The notes below the pieces were generated by a model. It was not told where the DNA came from. It saw nothing but the letters and a program-made list of their open reading frames with translations, and did no database searches. A program made the translations under genes and the position numbers. A stretch of DNA of 64,000 nucleotides from Bidens hawaiensis (taxonomy: Eukaryota > Streptophyta > Magnoliopsida > Asterales > Asteraceae): NCBI GenBank assembly GCA_021521415.1, contig JAIQDT010001131.1:248001-312000 (forward strand), in the 5' to 3' direction. Below are positions 53,467-64,000 of the stretch, piece by piece. How positions within the stretch are numbered: position 1 is the stretch's first letter; each line of letters starts with the position of its first letter.

Positions 53467-56400
53467 AATTTAGCGGGTCTGAGGGACCCAATGGGTTGGT
53501 TAAGTGGATTGAGAAAATAGAGTCGGTTGTGAACATCAGTAACTGCCCTGAGGAATACATTGTTAAGTATGCTACCTGCATGTTCACGGACCATGCCTTG
53601 ACATGGTGGAACACAATAGTGCAAACTCGCGGTCAGGCAGCGACAAACCGCATGACTTGGACAGAACTCAAAGCCCTTGTTCTGGAACATTTCTGCCCGA
53701 AAAACGAACTGCAGAAGTTAGAAAACGAGTTGTGGAACTTGGAGATGCAGGGGGCAGACCACTGGGGTTATACGAACCGATTTAATGAATTGTCGCGATT
53801 GGTGCCGTGGTTGGTCACCCCTGAGTCAAAGAGGGTGGAGCGATATATATGGGGACTAACTCCAGTAGTAAGGAGTATAGTCAACGCTGGGGGACACCAG
53901 ACGTTTGAGGGTGCGGTGACACAAGCTGGTATTGTCACATACGATTTCGTGAGGAGTGGGTCACTGAAGGTGGCAGGAGAGTCTGCCGGAGGAAAGCGAG
54001 GTACGTATGATAATAGGACCCCGGGGAAGCAGCAAGACAAACGTGCTAGGCCCGCTGCCCAGAACTACGCCATGACTAGTTCAGGCGGAAGGCAAGAACC
54101 GCAGAAGGGAACGTTTCCTAAGTGTGGGAAATGCGGTTACCACCATGGTGGCGTGTGCAAAGAGGTGGTGTGCCACCGGAGTGTCAGGGTTGGGCACTAC
54201 GCACCGAGTTGCAGGACAAACCTGAACAATCTGAACCGACAACCGCAACCTATCCGTGCGCAGCCATTTAGGACCCAACCAGCCCGACAACAAAACCCAC
54301 AAGGAAACCAAATGATGACCACTAGCCGTGCTTGCTTTGAATGCGGCAGCACAGATCACTTTAAGAGAAACTGTCCGAAGCTGAACCAGGGAGGAAATGG
54401 GAGGCAAACTGTGGGTCAGGCATCGTCGTCCAATCCGGCGCGAGGCCGAGCATTCGTGATGGGGGCGAACGAAGCACGCCAGGACCCCAGCGTAGTGACA
54501 GGTACATTTCTCGTCTCTGATCATTACGCTTCTATATTATTTGATACAGGCACCGATAGAAGTTTTGTTTCTGTTACATTCCTATCGATAGCAAACCTTC
54601 CGATTAGTGAACCCATAGAACCTTATACCGTAGAAGTCGCTAACGGTAAAACCATGATAGTTAATCAGATAGTTCGGAATTGCCCTTTAATTCTGAACGA
54701 TCAATCCTTCCTGATTGACTTATTACCGGTAGAATTAGGTAGTTTTGACGTGATAGTGGGAATTGATTGGTTAGCACGTAACAAAGTGGAAATAAACTGC
54801 GAAAAGAAAATCGTCAAGATCCGGGTGTCGGATGACGAAGAGGTGTTAGTGCAAGGAGAGAAGTCAGGCACAATGATACCATTTATATCCCACCTCAAGG
54901 TGTTAAAATATATACGCCAGGGATGCGTGGCGTATCTAGCAAGCTTGACGGCCACAGATTCTGATGAGAAACGGGTGGATGATATCCCGGTGGTACGCGA
55001 ATTTCCACAAGTTTTCCCAGAAGAACTTCCTGGATTACCGCCAACCCGACAGGTCGAATTCAGAATCGATCTATTACCTCAAGCTGGCCCTGTTGCTAAA
55101 GCACCCTACCGACTTGCACCGTCCAATCAGTTGCAGGAATTATTGGATAAAGGATTTATACGTCCTAGTTATTCCCCGTGGGGTGCACCTGTATTATTCA
55201 TGAAAAAGAAGGACGGAAGCCTTAGAATGTGCATTGATTACAGGGAGTTGAACAAGTTAACAATAAAAAATAGGTACCCTCTTCCTCGAATTGATGACCT
55301 GTTTGACCAGCTGCAAGGTGCGAACTATTTCTCAAAAATCGATCTTAGATCGGGATACCACCAGGTTAGAATTCAGGAAGAAGATATCCCAAAAACCGCA
55401 TTCCGGACTCGCTACGGCCATTACGAGTTCTTGGTTATGCCTTTCGGGCTAACAAATGCGCCGGCAGTATTCATGGACCTCATGAATCGAGTCTGTAAAC
55501 CCTACCTCGACAAATTCGTCATCGTGTTTATTGACGATATTTTGATTTACTTGAGAAGTAAAGAGGAGCACGAGCAACACCTAAGATTAATTTTAGAGCT
55601 TCTGAATCAGGAGAAGTTGTATGCAAAATTCTCCAAGTGTAACTTCTGGTTACAGGAAGTGCAGTTCCTCGGTCACGTTGTAAACTATCAAAGAATACAC
55701 GTTGATCCGAGTAAAATTGAAGCAATTAAGAATTGGCAAGCGCCTAAAACGCCAAAGGAAATCCGCCAATTCTTAGGCTTAGCTGGATATTATCGTCGAT
55801 TTATAGAGAACTTTTCCAGCATCGCCCAACCTTTAACTCTCCTGACTCAAAAGGGTCGAAATTATGAATGGGGTGAAGAGCAGGAAACGGCGTTTCAAAC
55901 GTTAAAGCAAAAATTGTGTCAAGCGCCGATTTTAAGTCTCCCCGATGGAGACGATGGTTTTGTCGCATATTGTGACGCATCGCGTAGAGGGTTAGGATGC
56001 GTGTTGATGCAGAATAATAAGGTTATAACCTATGCTTCCCGACAGTTAAAAGTACACGAGAGAAATTACACTACTCATGACTTAGAACTGGGAGCGGTTA
56101 TCTTCGCACTTAAAATCTGGAGACATTATCTCTACGGTACAAAGTGCACCATCTTCACCGATCATAAAAGTTTGCAACACATATTTGATCAGAAAGAACT
56201 AAATATGAGGCAACGAAGATGGGTCGAGTTGTTGAGCGATTATGACTGTGACATCCGTTATCACCCCGGCAAGGCTAACGTTGTAGCCGATGCCTTGAGT
56301 AGGAAAGATCGGGTTAAGCCATTGCGAGTGCGAGCGTTGGGGATGATAGTCCCGTCGAACCTTTCAGACCTGGTTCGAGTCGCTCAACGTGAGGCGTTGA

Positions 56401-56729
56401 AAGAGGAACAATTGGAAAAGGAGGGACTTTACGGCAATGAGAAGAATTTCGAACAGCGCATGGACGAAATTCTCTATTTCAAAAGTCGGATTTGGATCCC
56501 GACCCTCCATGATCTGCGTGAATTAATCATGGACGAAGCACATAGATCAAAATATTCCATACATCCGGGATCGGATAAGATGTACAATGATGTGAAGGAG
56601 TTTTACTGGTGGCCGGGTATGAAAAAGGATATCGCAATGTATGTCGGTAAATGTACGACTTGTGCGAGAGTTAAGGCGGAGCACCAGAAACCCTCGGGGA
56701 TGTTACAACAACCGGAAATTCCCGAATGA
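53448..56729 (+). CDS. TE3 Gag-Pol: gag, zinc knuckles, protease, RT, RNase H, integrase zinc finger
   Basis: 1093 codons. Gag core at about 1-180 ([23 protein letters not shown]). A CCHC knuckle [14 protein letters not shown] lies at about 300, after a degenerate first knuckle. The protease is at about 365 ([10 protein letters not shown]). RT at about 530-780 has VFIDDILIY at 692-700, the catalytic FIDD. RNase H at about 840-960 has intact motifs ([35 protein letters not shown]). The integrase zinc finger ([11 protein letters not shown]...CTTCARVK) is at the end. The frame stops at TGA 56727-56729, in PEIPE-stop-KWE, where Trp (TGG) is usual. The integrase continues in the same frame after it. 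Confidence 0.95.
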   Translation: MLCKPLEFSGSEGPNGLVKWIEKIESVVNISNCPEEYIVKYATCMFTDHALTWWNTIVQTRGQAATNRMTWTELKALVLEHFCPKNELQKLENELWNLEMQGADHWGYTNRFNELSRLVPWLVTPESKRVERYIWGLTPVVRSIVNAGGHQTFEGAVTQAGIVTYDFVRSGSLKVAGESAGGKRGTYDNRTPGKQQDKRARPAAQNYAMTSSGGRQEPQKGTFPKCGKCGYHHGGVCKEVVCHRSVRVGHYAPSCRTNLNNLNRQPQPIRAQPFRTQPARQQNPQGNQMMTTSRACFECGSTDHFKRNCPKLNQGGNGRQTVGQASSSNPARGRAFVMGANEARQDPSVVTGTFLVSDHYASILFDTGTDRSFVSVTFLSIANLPISEPIEPYTVEVANGKTMIVNQIVRNCPLILNDQSFLIDLLPVELGSFDVIVGIDWLARNKVEINCEKKIVKIRVSDDEEVLVQGEKSGTMIPFISHLKVLKYIRQGCVAYLASLTATDSDEKRVDDIPVVREFPQVFPEELPGLPPTRQVEFRIDLLPQAGPVAKAPYRLAPSNQLQELLDKGFIRPSYSPWGAPVLFMKKKDGSLRMCIDYRELNKLTIKNRYPLPRIDDLFDQLQGANYFSKIDLRSGYHQVRIQEEDIPKTAFRTRYGHYEFLVMPFGLTNAPAVFMDLMNRVCKPYLDKFVIVFIDDILIYLRSKEEHEQHLRLILELLNQEKLYAKFSKCNFWLQEVQFLGHVVNYQRIHVDPSKIEAIKNWQAPKTPKEIRQFLGLAGYYRRFIENFSSIAQPLTLLTQKGRNYEWGEEQETAFQTLKQKLCQAPILSLPDGDDGFVAYCDASRRGLGCVLMQNNKVITYASRQLKVHERNYTTHDLELGAVIFALKIWRHYLYGTKCTIFTDHKSLQHIFDQKELNMRQRRWVELLSDYDCDIRYHPGKANVVADALSRKDRVKPLRVRALGMIVPSNLSDLVRVAQREALKEEQLEKEGLYGNEKNFEQRMDEILYFKSRIWIPTLHDLRELIMDEAHRSKYSIHPGSDKMYNDVKEFYWWPGMKKDIAMYVGKCTTCARVKAEHQKPSGMLQQPEIPE

Positions 56730-56747
56730 AAGTGGGAGAAAATCACG

Positions 56748-57551
56748 ATGGATTTTGTGACACATCTTCCTAAAACGTCTCGAGGACATGATGCAATTTG
56801 GGTAATCGTGGATCGATTAACCAAATCAGCACATTTTATCCCGATTAGAAATAATTATAACACAGAGAGACTTACGCAGATTTATATAAATGAAATTGTG
56901 TCTCGTCATGGGATACCCATCTCAATCATCTCCGATCGGGATAGCCATTTCACCTCCAAGCTTTGGCAAGCTGTGCAAGAAGCGCTGGGAACGCGTATTG
57001 ATCTAAGCACAGCTTACCACCCTCAGACCGATGGTCAGTCTGAGAGGACCATCCAAACCCTGGAGGATTTGCTTCGTGCATGCGTACTGGATTCTAAGGG
57101 AAATTGGGATCAACATCTCCCACTCGTTGAATTTTCCTATAATAACAGTTACCATAGCAGTATAAAGGCAGCGCCTTACGAAGCATTGTATGGTCGTAAG
57201 TGCCGATCACCACTCTGTTGGACTGAAGTGGGCGACACTCAGGTTATTAGATCAGACCTGGTCCAGGAAACGACCAGCAAAATCCTTGAAATTAGGAGCA
57301 ATCTGAAGGCCGAGCGGGATCGGCAAAAGAGTTATGCCGATACCCGTAGAAAACCGTTGTCGTTTGAGAAAGGTGATAAAGTGTATTTGAAAGTATCACC
57401 TTGGAAGGGTGTAGTCAAATTTGGAAAAGCGGGGAAATTAGCCCCGAGATATATTGGACCATTCAATATTACTGCAAAAATCGGTCCCGTAGCATACCGA
57501 TTAGAACTACCCGATGAATTGAGTGCAGTTCACAACGTGTTTCACGTATAG
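56748..57551 (+). CDS. TE3 integrase core and C-terminal domain
   Basis: 267 codons in the frame of the preceding ORF, separated only by the TGA at 56727. It contains the DDE core: Asp in MDFVTHLPK, Asp in IISDRDSHF and Glu in [15 protein letters not shown]-type module follows ([12 protein letters not shown]). It ends at TAG 57549-57551 in NVFHV-stop-NLKRC, where Ser is usual. Confidence 0.93.
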   Translation: MDFVTHLPKTSRGHDAIWVIVDRLTKSAHFIPIRNNYNTERLTQIYINEIVSRHGIPISIISDRDSHFTSKLWQAVQEALGTRIDLSTAYHPQTDGQSERTIQTLEDLLRACVLDSKGNWDQHLPLVEFSYNNSYHSSIKAAPYEALYGRKCRSPLCWTEVGDTQVIRSDLVQETTSKILEIRSNLKAERDRQKSYADTRRKPLSFEKGDKVYLKVSPWKGVVKFGKAGKLAPRYIGPFNITAKIGPVAYRLELPDELSAVHNVFHV

Positions 57552-57810
57552 AACTTGAAAAGATGTCTGGCGGATGAGACATCGGTGTTACCTTTAGAGG
57601 GTGTCCAAATAAATGATAAACTCAATTTCGTAGAGGAACCCGTAGAAATAGTGGACGGAAAAATCAAGAAACTTAGACACAACAAGATTTCGTTGGTCAA
57701 AAGTTAGATGGAATTCGCAACGAGGCCCAGAATATACCTGGGAGCGAAAGGACGAATTCCGGAAGAAATACCCCCATCTATTTCCTCAAAAAGAAGTAGT
57801 CGTCGCGTAA
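57552..57810 (+). pseudogene. TE3 integrase chromodomain, frameshifted
   Basis: After the TAG the frame reads NLKRCLADE and VEIVDGKIKKLRHNK. A frameshift near 57700 follows, then VRWNSQRGPEYTWERKDEF and KKYPHLF. This is the chromodomain that directs chromovirus insertion toward marked chromatin. The stop and the frameshift disable it. Confidence 0.85.
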
Positions 57811-57830
57811 AATTTCGAGGACGAAATTTC

Positions 57831-57846
57831 TTTTACGGGGGGAGAA
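57831..57846 (+). other. TE3 polypurine tract
   Basis: TTTACGGGGGGAGAA stands immediately before the 3' LTR. Confidence 0.9.
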
Positions 57847-60800
57847 TGTAACGATTCCGGCAAAATCAGGTATACCCTAACCGGTATATACTATTTATGT
57901 GTTAGTTAATAATGAATATGTGAATTATGATGCGTTTATACAAGTATATATGATTCATAGTACGAATTATACTCGATAATACAGTTAATCGCATTGGAAA
58001 TACGATTAACCGATTAACGGTTATTGAAGCCCGAACGATCGGGGATTGCATTATAGACGAAATATATATTATTTAGTGATGTTTGCGAAGTATTAAAGCT
58101 TCGGGATAAGTGAATTAAAGCACAGAAAAAGGATTTCGATTTAATGGTACGTCGGTACGTTAAACGAAACCTTTAATACCAAACCGAGCAAGAGACGATC
58201 GATCAAGCCGAAAAAGATGCACAATTATTAATACTATGATGTTTTAAGTCAATAAATGTCATGGTTTAAGTTTTAAATCGGTTTTATTTAAATTTCATTT
58301 TTAAGCCGAAAAACGCCCGTTTTAGCCTCGTTTTAAGCCGAATTAAACGTTTAACCGAAAAACGAACTGAACCAGATTATCCAAAACATTATCCAGATTA
58401 CGAGAATCTGAACTTGTGGCCACAAATGAAGATGTGGGTCCCCCCCACCCATCCAAATGGTCCGATCGGACCACTTTGCTTCATTTCATTTCATTTTTCT
58501 TTTTTTACAAAACATATTCAACAATCCTTTCATCCTCTCAATAATTCCATCCAAAAACCAACAATTCTAGCAAGAAAAACCGAGGTAAAATTGTGTTATG
58601 TACAGGTTTATGTTCGTTTCTTGAGTTTTCTTTCAAGAAAATGAGGTTTCCAAGTGAAAAAGGGTGAAAACCCGAGATGAAACCGATTCTTGCACGATCA
58701 AGTGATGTATACGGGTTATACAAGGGATCTTGGTCCAAGAAAGGAGTTAAACGAACCAAAAACGAATTTTTACGGTTAAATCGTTGTTTTTATATCATAA
58801 CCGAAACCATGAAAGAAATGGCTTGATTGTGGGTGTAACTTGCTTGGTGTGGTGTTATTGTGCTTGTAGGTGTTGTATCTAGTTGCTAGCAAGGGCTAGA
58901 AAGCGAGATTCTTGCGGTTTGAAGCTAGAAACTCAAGGTAGTTCGGTTTTGTGTGATGTTTGTATATTTGGACAGATTGTGTTTCGTGTAGAGTTAGGTC
59001 ATGAAATTTTACAGGGATGATCTACACATGAAAATATGAGTTCTGTGAATTTTTGGTAATTTTTGGATAAAGGATGAATATTTGGTGAATTTAATGCTCG
59101 GTTTTGGCCAAAAATAGTGAAAAATAGTTAAATATCATGAAAAATTCTGGAAAATTGCAGATAAGCTTTTTATAACATGTATAAGTCACACACAAAATTT
59201 GAGGTCATTTGGAGAAGTCTAAGTAGGCTTTTCGGTTAAACGAGTTCTAGGGTTTTCTAGCTCGGTTTTAGTGAAAATGGCATTTAAAAAGGGATTTTGG
59301 TTCTGGAAAAATTACAGGGGCTATGGAGATGGAAGGGGTCATCCAGGAAAAATTTGGGATTTTTCTAAGATCGTTTGGTATTTACGACATATTTAGTGTT
59401 TAAATGGTGTTTAAAAATAGATAAATAAATGTTAAATATAAAAATTAATTCTGGAAATATTTTTATTAAATTCCCCAGTGTCAAAAAGTGATTTGTGCAA
59501 AATTTCAAGACCCGAGACTAAACGGATAATTATTTGTGCTAAAACAAACTTTTAAAGCTTAAAACGCGTAAACCGGTAAAGTTCGCATAAGCGAGCTGAC
59601 TGGTGTATAAAAACCCTAAAAATGAACTATTTTCATATAATCGAGTTAAACAAGTAAAAATGAATCATCTGAAAATAATTCGGATGATTTGAGTGTTTTT
59701 AACCTATTTAACAGTTTCCGGTACGATAATGACGGAAACGGGTCCCGCGGCCAATCGGGACATCTAAACCGAGCCCTAATTTCACAACTTAGTTAAATTA
59801 TCAATTAACAACTATTTTCGGGTCGTGTGTGACCAAACTCATTTTTGAAACATAAAAATGGATAACCGTGCTGGGCACGCAAAACGGGAAAAATGACTAA
59901 TAGTAAATCTGACTAGTGAACTCTAAACGATATCACAATCTGAGTCCGGTGAAGTGTTTCTGGGTTAACATTGCCCCCAGAACGGGTACAGTACTGGGTT
60001 AACTGTGTCCCCAGATGTACCGGTTAACACGGTTAAAGTTATGTTAATAGTGATTGTATAGTAACGAACTTAGGGATCGTATTACAGATTTGGACTAGTA
60101 GCTGGAGTGTTGTATTACTAATTTGCCTACGATAAGGTGAGTTTCACGAGCCCCTTTTTCTGAATTGTTTTCAAATATTTTCCCGGGGCGGAAGCATGTT
60201 GCTAATAAAATGTTTAAGTACATACTGAACGCATGGAATTGCGTGTATTTATAAATATTTGATTGTACGGGAATCGTATGGAATGGGTACATTACTGGGT
60301 TAACAGTGTCCCCAGATGTCCCCTGAAGTGTTTCTGGGTTAACATTGCCCCCGGAATGGGTACAGTACTGGGTTAACAGTGTCCCCAGATGTCCCTGGAA
60401 GTGTTCTGGGTTAACATTGCCCCCGGAATGGGTACAGTACTGGGTTAACAATGTCCCCAGATGTCTCTAGAAGTGATTCTGGGTTAACATTGCCACCAGA
60501 ATGGGTACAGTACGGGGTTAACAGTGTCCCCAGATGTCTCTAATATATGATTATCATAATGATTTATCACTGTTTATTTAAATTAGTGAAACTCACCAAC
60601 TATTCGTAGTTGACCCGTTTTCTTTACATGCTTTCTAGGTACTCCCAAGCTGGAATAAGTGCTAAATGCTTGATGATGTGTTCTTTTGTGGAAGTTTAGT
60701 GATCATTTTGTATTAAATATGATAATGTAATGTCGGTAAAACTGATGTGCTATCGCCTAGACGGGAACTAAACTCGGAACAATGTAATATGATGTAAATT

Positions 60801-60895
60801 AATGTAGTGGTGTTTTCTTTATAAGCAATGCTGTTGATATCAGATGTGTCTGTTGCATCCCGTTTACGTTTCCGCTGCGGTTACGGGGTGTTACA
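57847..60895 (+). repeat. TE3 3' LTR
   Basis: 3049 bp, colinear with the 5' LTR, including the GGGTTAAC arrays. It is followed by TSD cttga. Confidence 0.96.
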
Positions 60896-60900
60896 CTTGA

Positions 60901-61699
60901 AACCCGAAACAAACCTGAAACTGAGACCCAAACCCATACCCACACCCAAACTCATACTGACGCAGAACCTTACGTTCCAAAATCGATCCCATACCATATG
61001 ATAAACCACCCTAGTACACCATATCAATCACCAACTCACTCCATCGACTTTGAACAACAAGATACACCTTCATCTCCAACAACCCATAGCCTAACAACCT
61101 TAATTCAACACTTAACCCATTGCCAAGCACAAGTGAAACCATTATTGAGATCCCACCTCACACCACTCAACCAACTCATTCACCTGATATATAGAAACCT
61201 TCCTAACTATAGCCGTTAAGCATAATGGCCCCTTCATGAAAAATTACAGGTTTCACCCAAATTATCCTTTTCTCAATACCCTACACATCAGTAATATGTA
61301 CCGTACCAACTACCTAAAGAAGCTTTAAGCTTTTTCTGGTATTTGTTTAAAAATTTCACGGTGGCCATGTCCTTTAACTACAACAAGCTTATCAGTTACA
61401 TGATTACCTATGAGTCAGGAATTGTACCCCTAGAACGGACAAACATGCTTAAACTCCTTAAGTGGTTCTACCCAACCAATAAATGGGTGATGTTATCATC
61501 AAGAAAAGGCAGCCACTGTTTGGTGATATTTGGAAAACAAAGTAATTGTATGCCAAAAGGTCTGACAAAGGAAAACAAAGGTCCGTCTAGCCTCGTTTAT
61601 GGGTGGTTTGAGATGAGCCCTTCAAGCTATTACTTCAAAATTAACTACTTCCAACCATGGCAAGAAATCCGTCGTTACTTAGAAAAAAGAAACAAGTAA
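60901..61699 (+). pseudogene. block B continuation: extra ORF tail and following coding remnant
   Basis: Resumes the Thr/Gln-rich ORF (ETQTHTHTQTHTDAEPYVP) and then a region matching 31010-31196 joined to 35654-35976 of block A. It gives an uninterrupted YNKLISYMITYESGIVPLER, LKWFYPTNKWVMLSS and FQPWQEIRRYLEKRNK frame (61343-61699). The TE2 insertion site is empty here. It diverges from block A by a few percent in this part. Product unrecognised. Confidence 0.5.
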
Positions 61700-62106
61700 A
61701 TTTTGAAGATATTCCCCCAGAGATTCTTGAAAAAGAAGGCATCTGGACAACCGAAAAAACCCCAAACAAAAGAATGGGACCAAGTTATTCTAAACTACTA
61801 GAACAGTAAGTGCCCGTTTAATCAACACTTTGAGGTTGATTCTCCACCATACGAAGACCCGTATCCATGTTACCCAGACCCAATTGATTTTGAGGTTGAT
61901 GCTCCACCATACGAATACCCGTATCCACGTCCACCTGTTTTCACCAACGAGATCAAAGATATGACAGAAATAAAGAAGCACGTGTCTCACCAATTTCACT
62001 AAGTTATGTGGTTTTATTGTGTGATTTGTGTGTTTAAGAATAAAGCTTAATCACTTCTAAAGTGATATAATCATGTAGGTTGAATTTTAAAATATCTTGT
62101 ATTGTG

Positions 62107-62183
62107 TGATGTAATCCATGATGTAATTGTCTAATGTGATGTAAGCAATGATGTCATGGACACCTATCCTTGGCCTATAAAAG
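62107..62183 (+). promoter_or_regulatory. caulimovirid 35S-like promoter, copy B
   Basis: An as-1-like pair TGATGTAAGCAATGATGTCA lies at 62137, with a weaker pair at 62107. CACCTATCCTTGG and TATAAAAG at 62176 follow. The spacing and the CACTATCCTT-like word before the TATA box match the 35S promoter layout. Confidence 0.6.
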
Positions 62184-62277
62184 GAGGGTTCCTCCTATAA
62201 AAGAAGCAGATATGAAGTTCGTCAAAGCACAACTTGTAGACCTTTAAAGGAAACACAAGCAACAAAGAAATTTAACC

Positions 62278-62469
62278 ATGGTTGATGATCCATGGATACT
62301 CCCGAGTTCCCCATTTGTCAAAACAACCTTTGATCCACAGCCGCCACCGATACACTTGTTTTCGCAAACGTCACCATCAACGAATCCCTGGTCAAATGAA
62401 CAAGCTCAGATCAAAGCAATACCAAGAAAGTTATCCTCAAACTGCGGTGCTTCTTCAAGTAGTACATAA
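62278..62469 (+). CDS. short ORF downstream of the 35S-like promoter, unknown
   Basis: 63 codons (MVDDPWILPSSPFVKTTF), about 95 bp after the TATA box. It is Pro/Ser-rich with no recognised domain. In block A the ATG is CTG. Probably a fragment. Confidence 0.3.
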   Translation: MVDDPWILPSSPFVKTTFDPQPPPIHLFSQTSPSTNPWSNEQAQIKAIPRKLSSNCGASSSST

Positions 62470-62647
62470 CATAAACCATCCACAAGTGGTCCTAGAAGAG
62501 ACAAGCAGGTCAGAGATGATAGCATAATGATGTCCTATCCAGAAACACGACTGCTAGAATTGAGAATCCCTGTACGATGGTCAAACAATCATTACCACTT
62601 AATGCTCCAGTTATCACTCCCTATCCAGATGAAGAACCAGATGTTAA

Positions 62648-62793
62648 TGTTGGTGTATTATGCCAGTAGTTCATTAGTCTTCAGTTTATCATGTCTGTAA
62701 TCGTTACCTTGGTTGTTACGTATCGTATACTTAAGGGATTCTGCACCCTCTGTGTACGAGATACTCCTGTGTAGATCCGGCTGGGAACCTACA
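62648..62793 (+). repeat. TE4 5' LTR, block B copy with a 265-bp internal deletion
   Basis: 146 bp against 411 bp in block A. The deletion corresponds to 37039-37303 and removes the GCGAAGTT palindrome. The PBS-like ATTGGTATAAGAGC follows. Confidence 0.85.
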
Positions 62794-63223
62794 ATTGGTA
62801 TAAGAGCTTTTGCTCGTGATTGTGTAGTTCGGGATTATCACACAAGTGTTAATATCGTTCCGCTTGAGTTTTCGTGGAATCGTTTCATGTAAAACACCAT
62901 TCGTTTTGTCCATTCCTCGACAATACAACCCTCATCGCTCATCCTCTTACCAGTAAACCTTCTGAAATCAAATAAACAATCTCAAAATTGATTCCTTTAT
63001 CAATCGAAGTTGCCGTCATCTGTATTTAGGGTTTTAGCGAAGATATTACTGGCGAAGTTGGGAAGAAGCGAAGTTACTGGAGAAGTTAAAACGTATCGAA
63101 CTTAGTTAATACAATCTAAGTTCGCCCTTAGCGAAGTTAACGTATTGGCCAAGTTAATCTAACTTCTCCATCTGTTGTTCACATAACAACGTTGGTATAG
63201 TTTCAGCTCTCGTTTCGTTAATT

Positions 63224-63605
63224 ATGACTTCGATAAACATCACTGAACTGGTAAAGATGGAGGTTGAGCTGGGTCAGCAACTAAAGCTCCAAAGTTACTT
63301 AAAGGCACTAATTTTGTTGCTTGGAAAGACAGGTTTGAGCACTACGTGAAATACCGAGATGCAAAGATGTGGGTATGTATTAAGGATGGCTATATTTCTC
63401 CAAAAACTGAGTTTGAAGGTCGTGAGCAACTAAAGATGTATAATAAGATGGATGATGATGAGAAGACAATGTATGAAGCAGAAAGTAAGCCATTAGCTGC
63501 AATAACCATGGCACTACCTCAAGAGATTCTTCATACATTCAGCAAGTACAAGTCTGTTAGAGAATTGTGGGAAGCATTGGAAAACCGATATGAGGGAAAT
63601 GTCGG
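63224..63605 (+). pseudogene. TE4 gag N-terminal part, block B copy
   Basis: Same ATG, same missing base (near 63270) and same cut by the TE5 LTR as in block A. Only a few substitutions separate the copies. Confidence 0.8.
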
Positions 63606-63987
63606 TGTTGGGCCTAGATTTAATGGTTTGTACTTAGTTAATGTTATTGTTGTGCTACTTATGTAAATCGCGATCGCTACTTATGGATCTCGGTGGGATT
63701 TGGGCTATGGTTGGGCTAGCATGTTGACTACTCTGTCTATAGTTTACTTATTGTATAGGGTTTTTGGTTGTTTTTGTGTTGGTAGTTTGGCCGTCTAAGG
63801 TTGTTTAGACGATGTTGTAATCATAGTGATTAAGCACCCGACGTTTAAATATAACATTTGTTTTGAAGCAATTCCTTGTGTTCTACGTGTTTGTATTCTT
63901 TGTTCTTGAATCATCTAGTGTTGGATTTCCGCAGCAACATCTAGATTCATTGATATCATAACTGAAGGATCTGTCTTGGACCTTACA
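63606..63987 (+). repeat. TE5 5' LTR, block B copy
   Basis: 382 bp, a couple of differences from 38189-38570, followed by ATTGGTATAAGAG at the window end. It is flanked on the left by the same TE4 gag bases (GTCGG). Confidence 0.85.
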
Positions 63988-64000
63988 ATTGGTATAAGAG

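Larger units (their letters stand above)
48724..60895 (+). mobile_element. TE3: Tekay/Del-type chromovirus (Ty3/gypsy)
   Basis: 12,172 bp, LTRs of 3048 and 3049 bp (TGTAACGATT...GTTACA), TSD cttga at 48719-48723 and 60896-60900. It has an initiator-Met PBS and PPT, gag-pol-integrase and a C-terminal chromodomain. LTR size and chromodomain indicate the Tekay/Del group. By eye the LTRs differ at some 45-50 positions (about 1.5%). The uninterrupted site is present in block A near 30709-30715 (CTAAACTTGAAACC). Confidence 0.95.

Noticed and set aside
60095..60451. 118-codon minus-strand frame with repeated TQYCTHSGGNVNPE
   Set aside because: Chance frame through the LTR tandem array; its 5' LTR counterpart is not open over the same length.
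63606..63987. TE5 LTR in block B as the 3' LTR partner of the block A copy
   Set aside because: It has the same TE4 gag sequence on its left and a PBS on its right, so it is a duplicated 5' LTR.

Overview
The window is plant nuclear DNA, almost certainly from a eudicot and probably a composite (Asteraceae). The family guess is an inference from the retrotransposon-associated proteins, which resemble repetitive ORFs I associate with Anthemideae. One host gene is visible. Nearly everything else is nested LTR retrotransposons. TE1 to TE7 are my labels.

Region 1 (1-16257) is a minus-strand host gene for a ubiquitin-conjugating E2 of the UBC23/24/25/26 (PHO2-like) group. Six exons can be read. 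Its last intron is split by TE1 (1191-13581, 956-bp LTRs, 5-bp target duplication gtaca), a young Ty3/gypsy element of the Tat lineage. TE1 carries gag-pol, a degenerate first RNase H, a second archaeal-type RNase H and an integrase. Between pol and its 3' LTR it also carries a seven-exon gene on the opposite strand whose reading frame stays open through six GT-AG introns (about 1016 codons), with its own TATA box. That gene points the same way as the host E2 gene.

Region 2 (16258-29199) holds an intergenic stretch with a CACTA-like repeat block, then a decayed Ty1/copia family (TE7). TE7 has one LTR in minus orientation, pol remnants in plus orientation and a second LTR in plus orientation, so the arrangement is rearranged or head-to-head.

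Region 3 (29467-48388) contains a decayed 'extra ORF' of a copia group, a block with a caulimovirid-like promoter, and TE4, which is interrupted by the 5' part of TE5. A minus-strand copia remnant with its own extra ORF (TE6) follows. TE2 (31197-35653, 452-bp LTRs, TSD aacta) is a pol-less copia element inserted in this block.

Region 4 (48389-64000) begins again with the sequence of region 3 from about 30365 onward. It shares the promoter block, the TE4 gag frameshift and the TE5 LTR at the same base, so it looks like a tandem duplicate. It lacks TE2 and instead contains TE3 (48724-60895, about 3.05-kb LTRs, TSD cttga), a Tekay/Del-type chromovirus with chromodomain. Each copy supplies the empty site of the other's insertion.

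Two themes stand out. The first is the spliced antisense gene inside TE1. The second is that several unrelated families here carry their own short motif, iterated many times and often as near-perfect palindromes, in LTRs and untranslated leaders: GCGAAGTT in TE2/TE4, GTTCTCGGTCAA in TE5, TTCGTTA in TE6, and TCGAGTAAACTTGG or TCGAGCAA in TE7.
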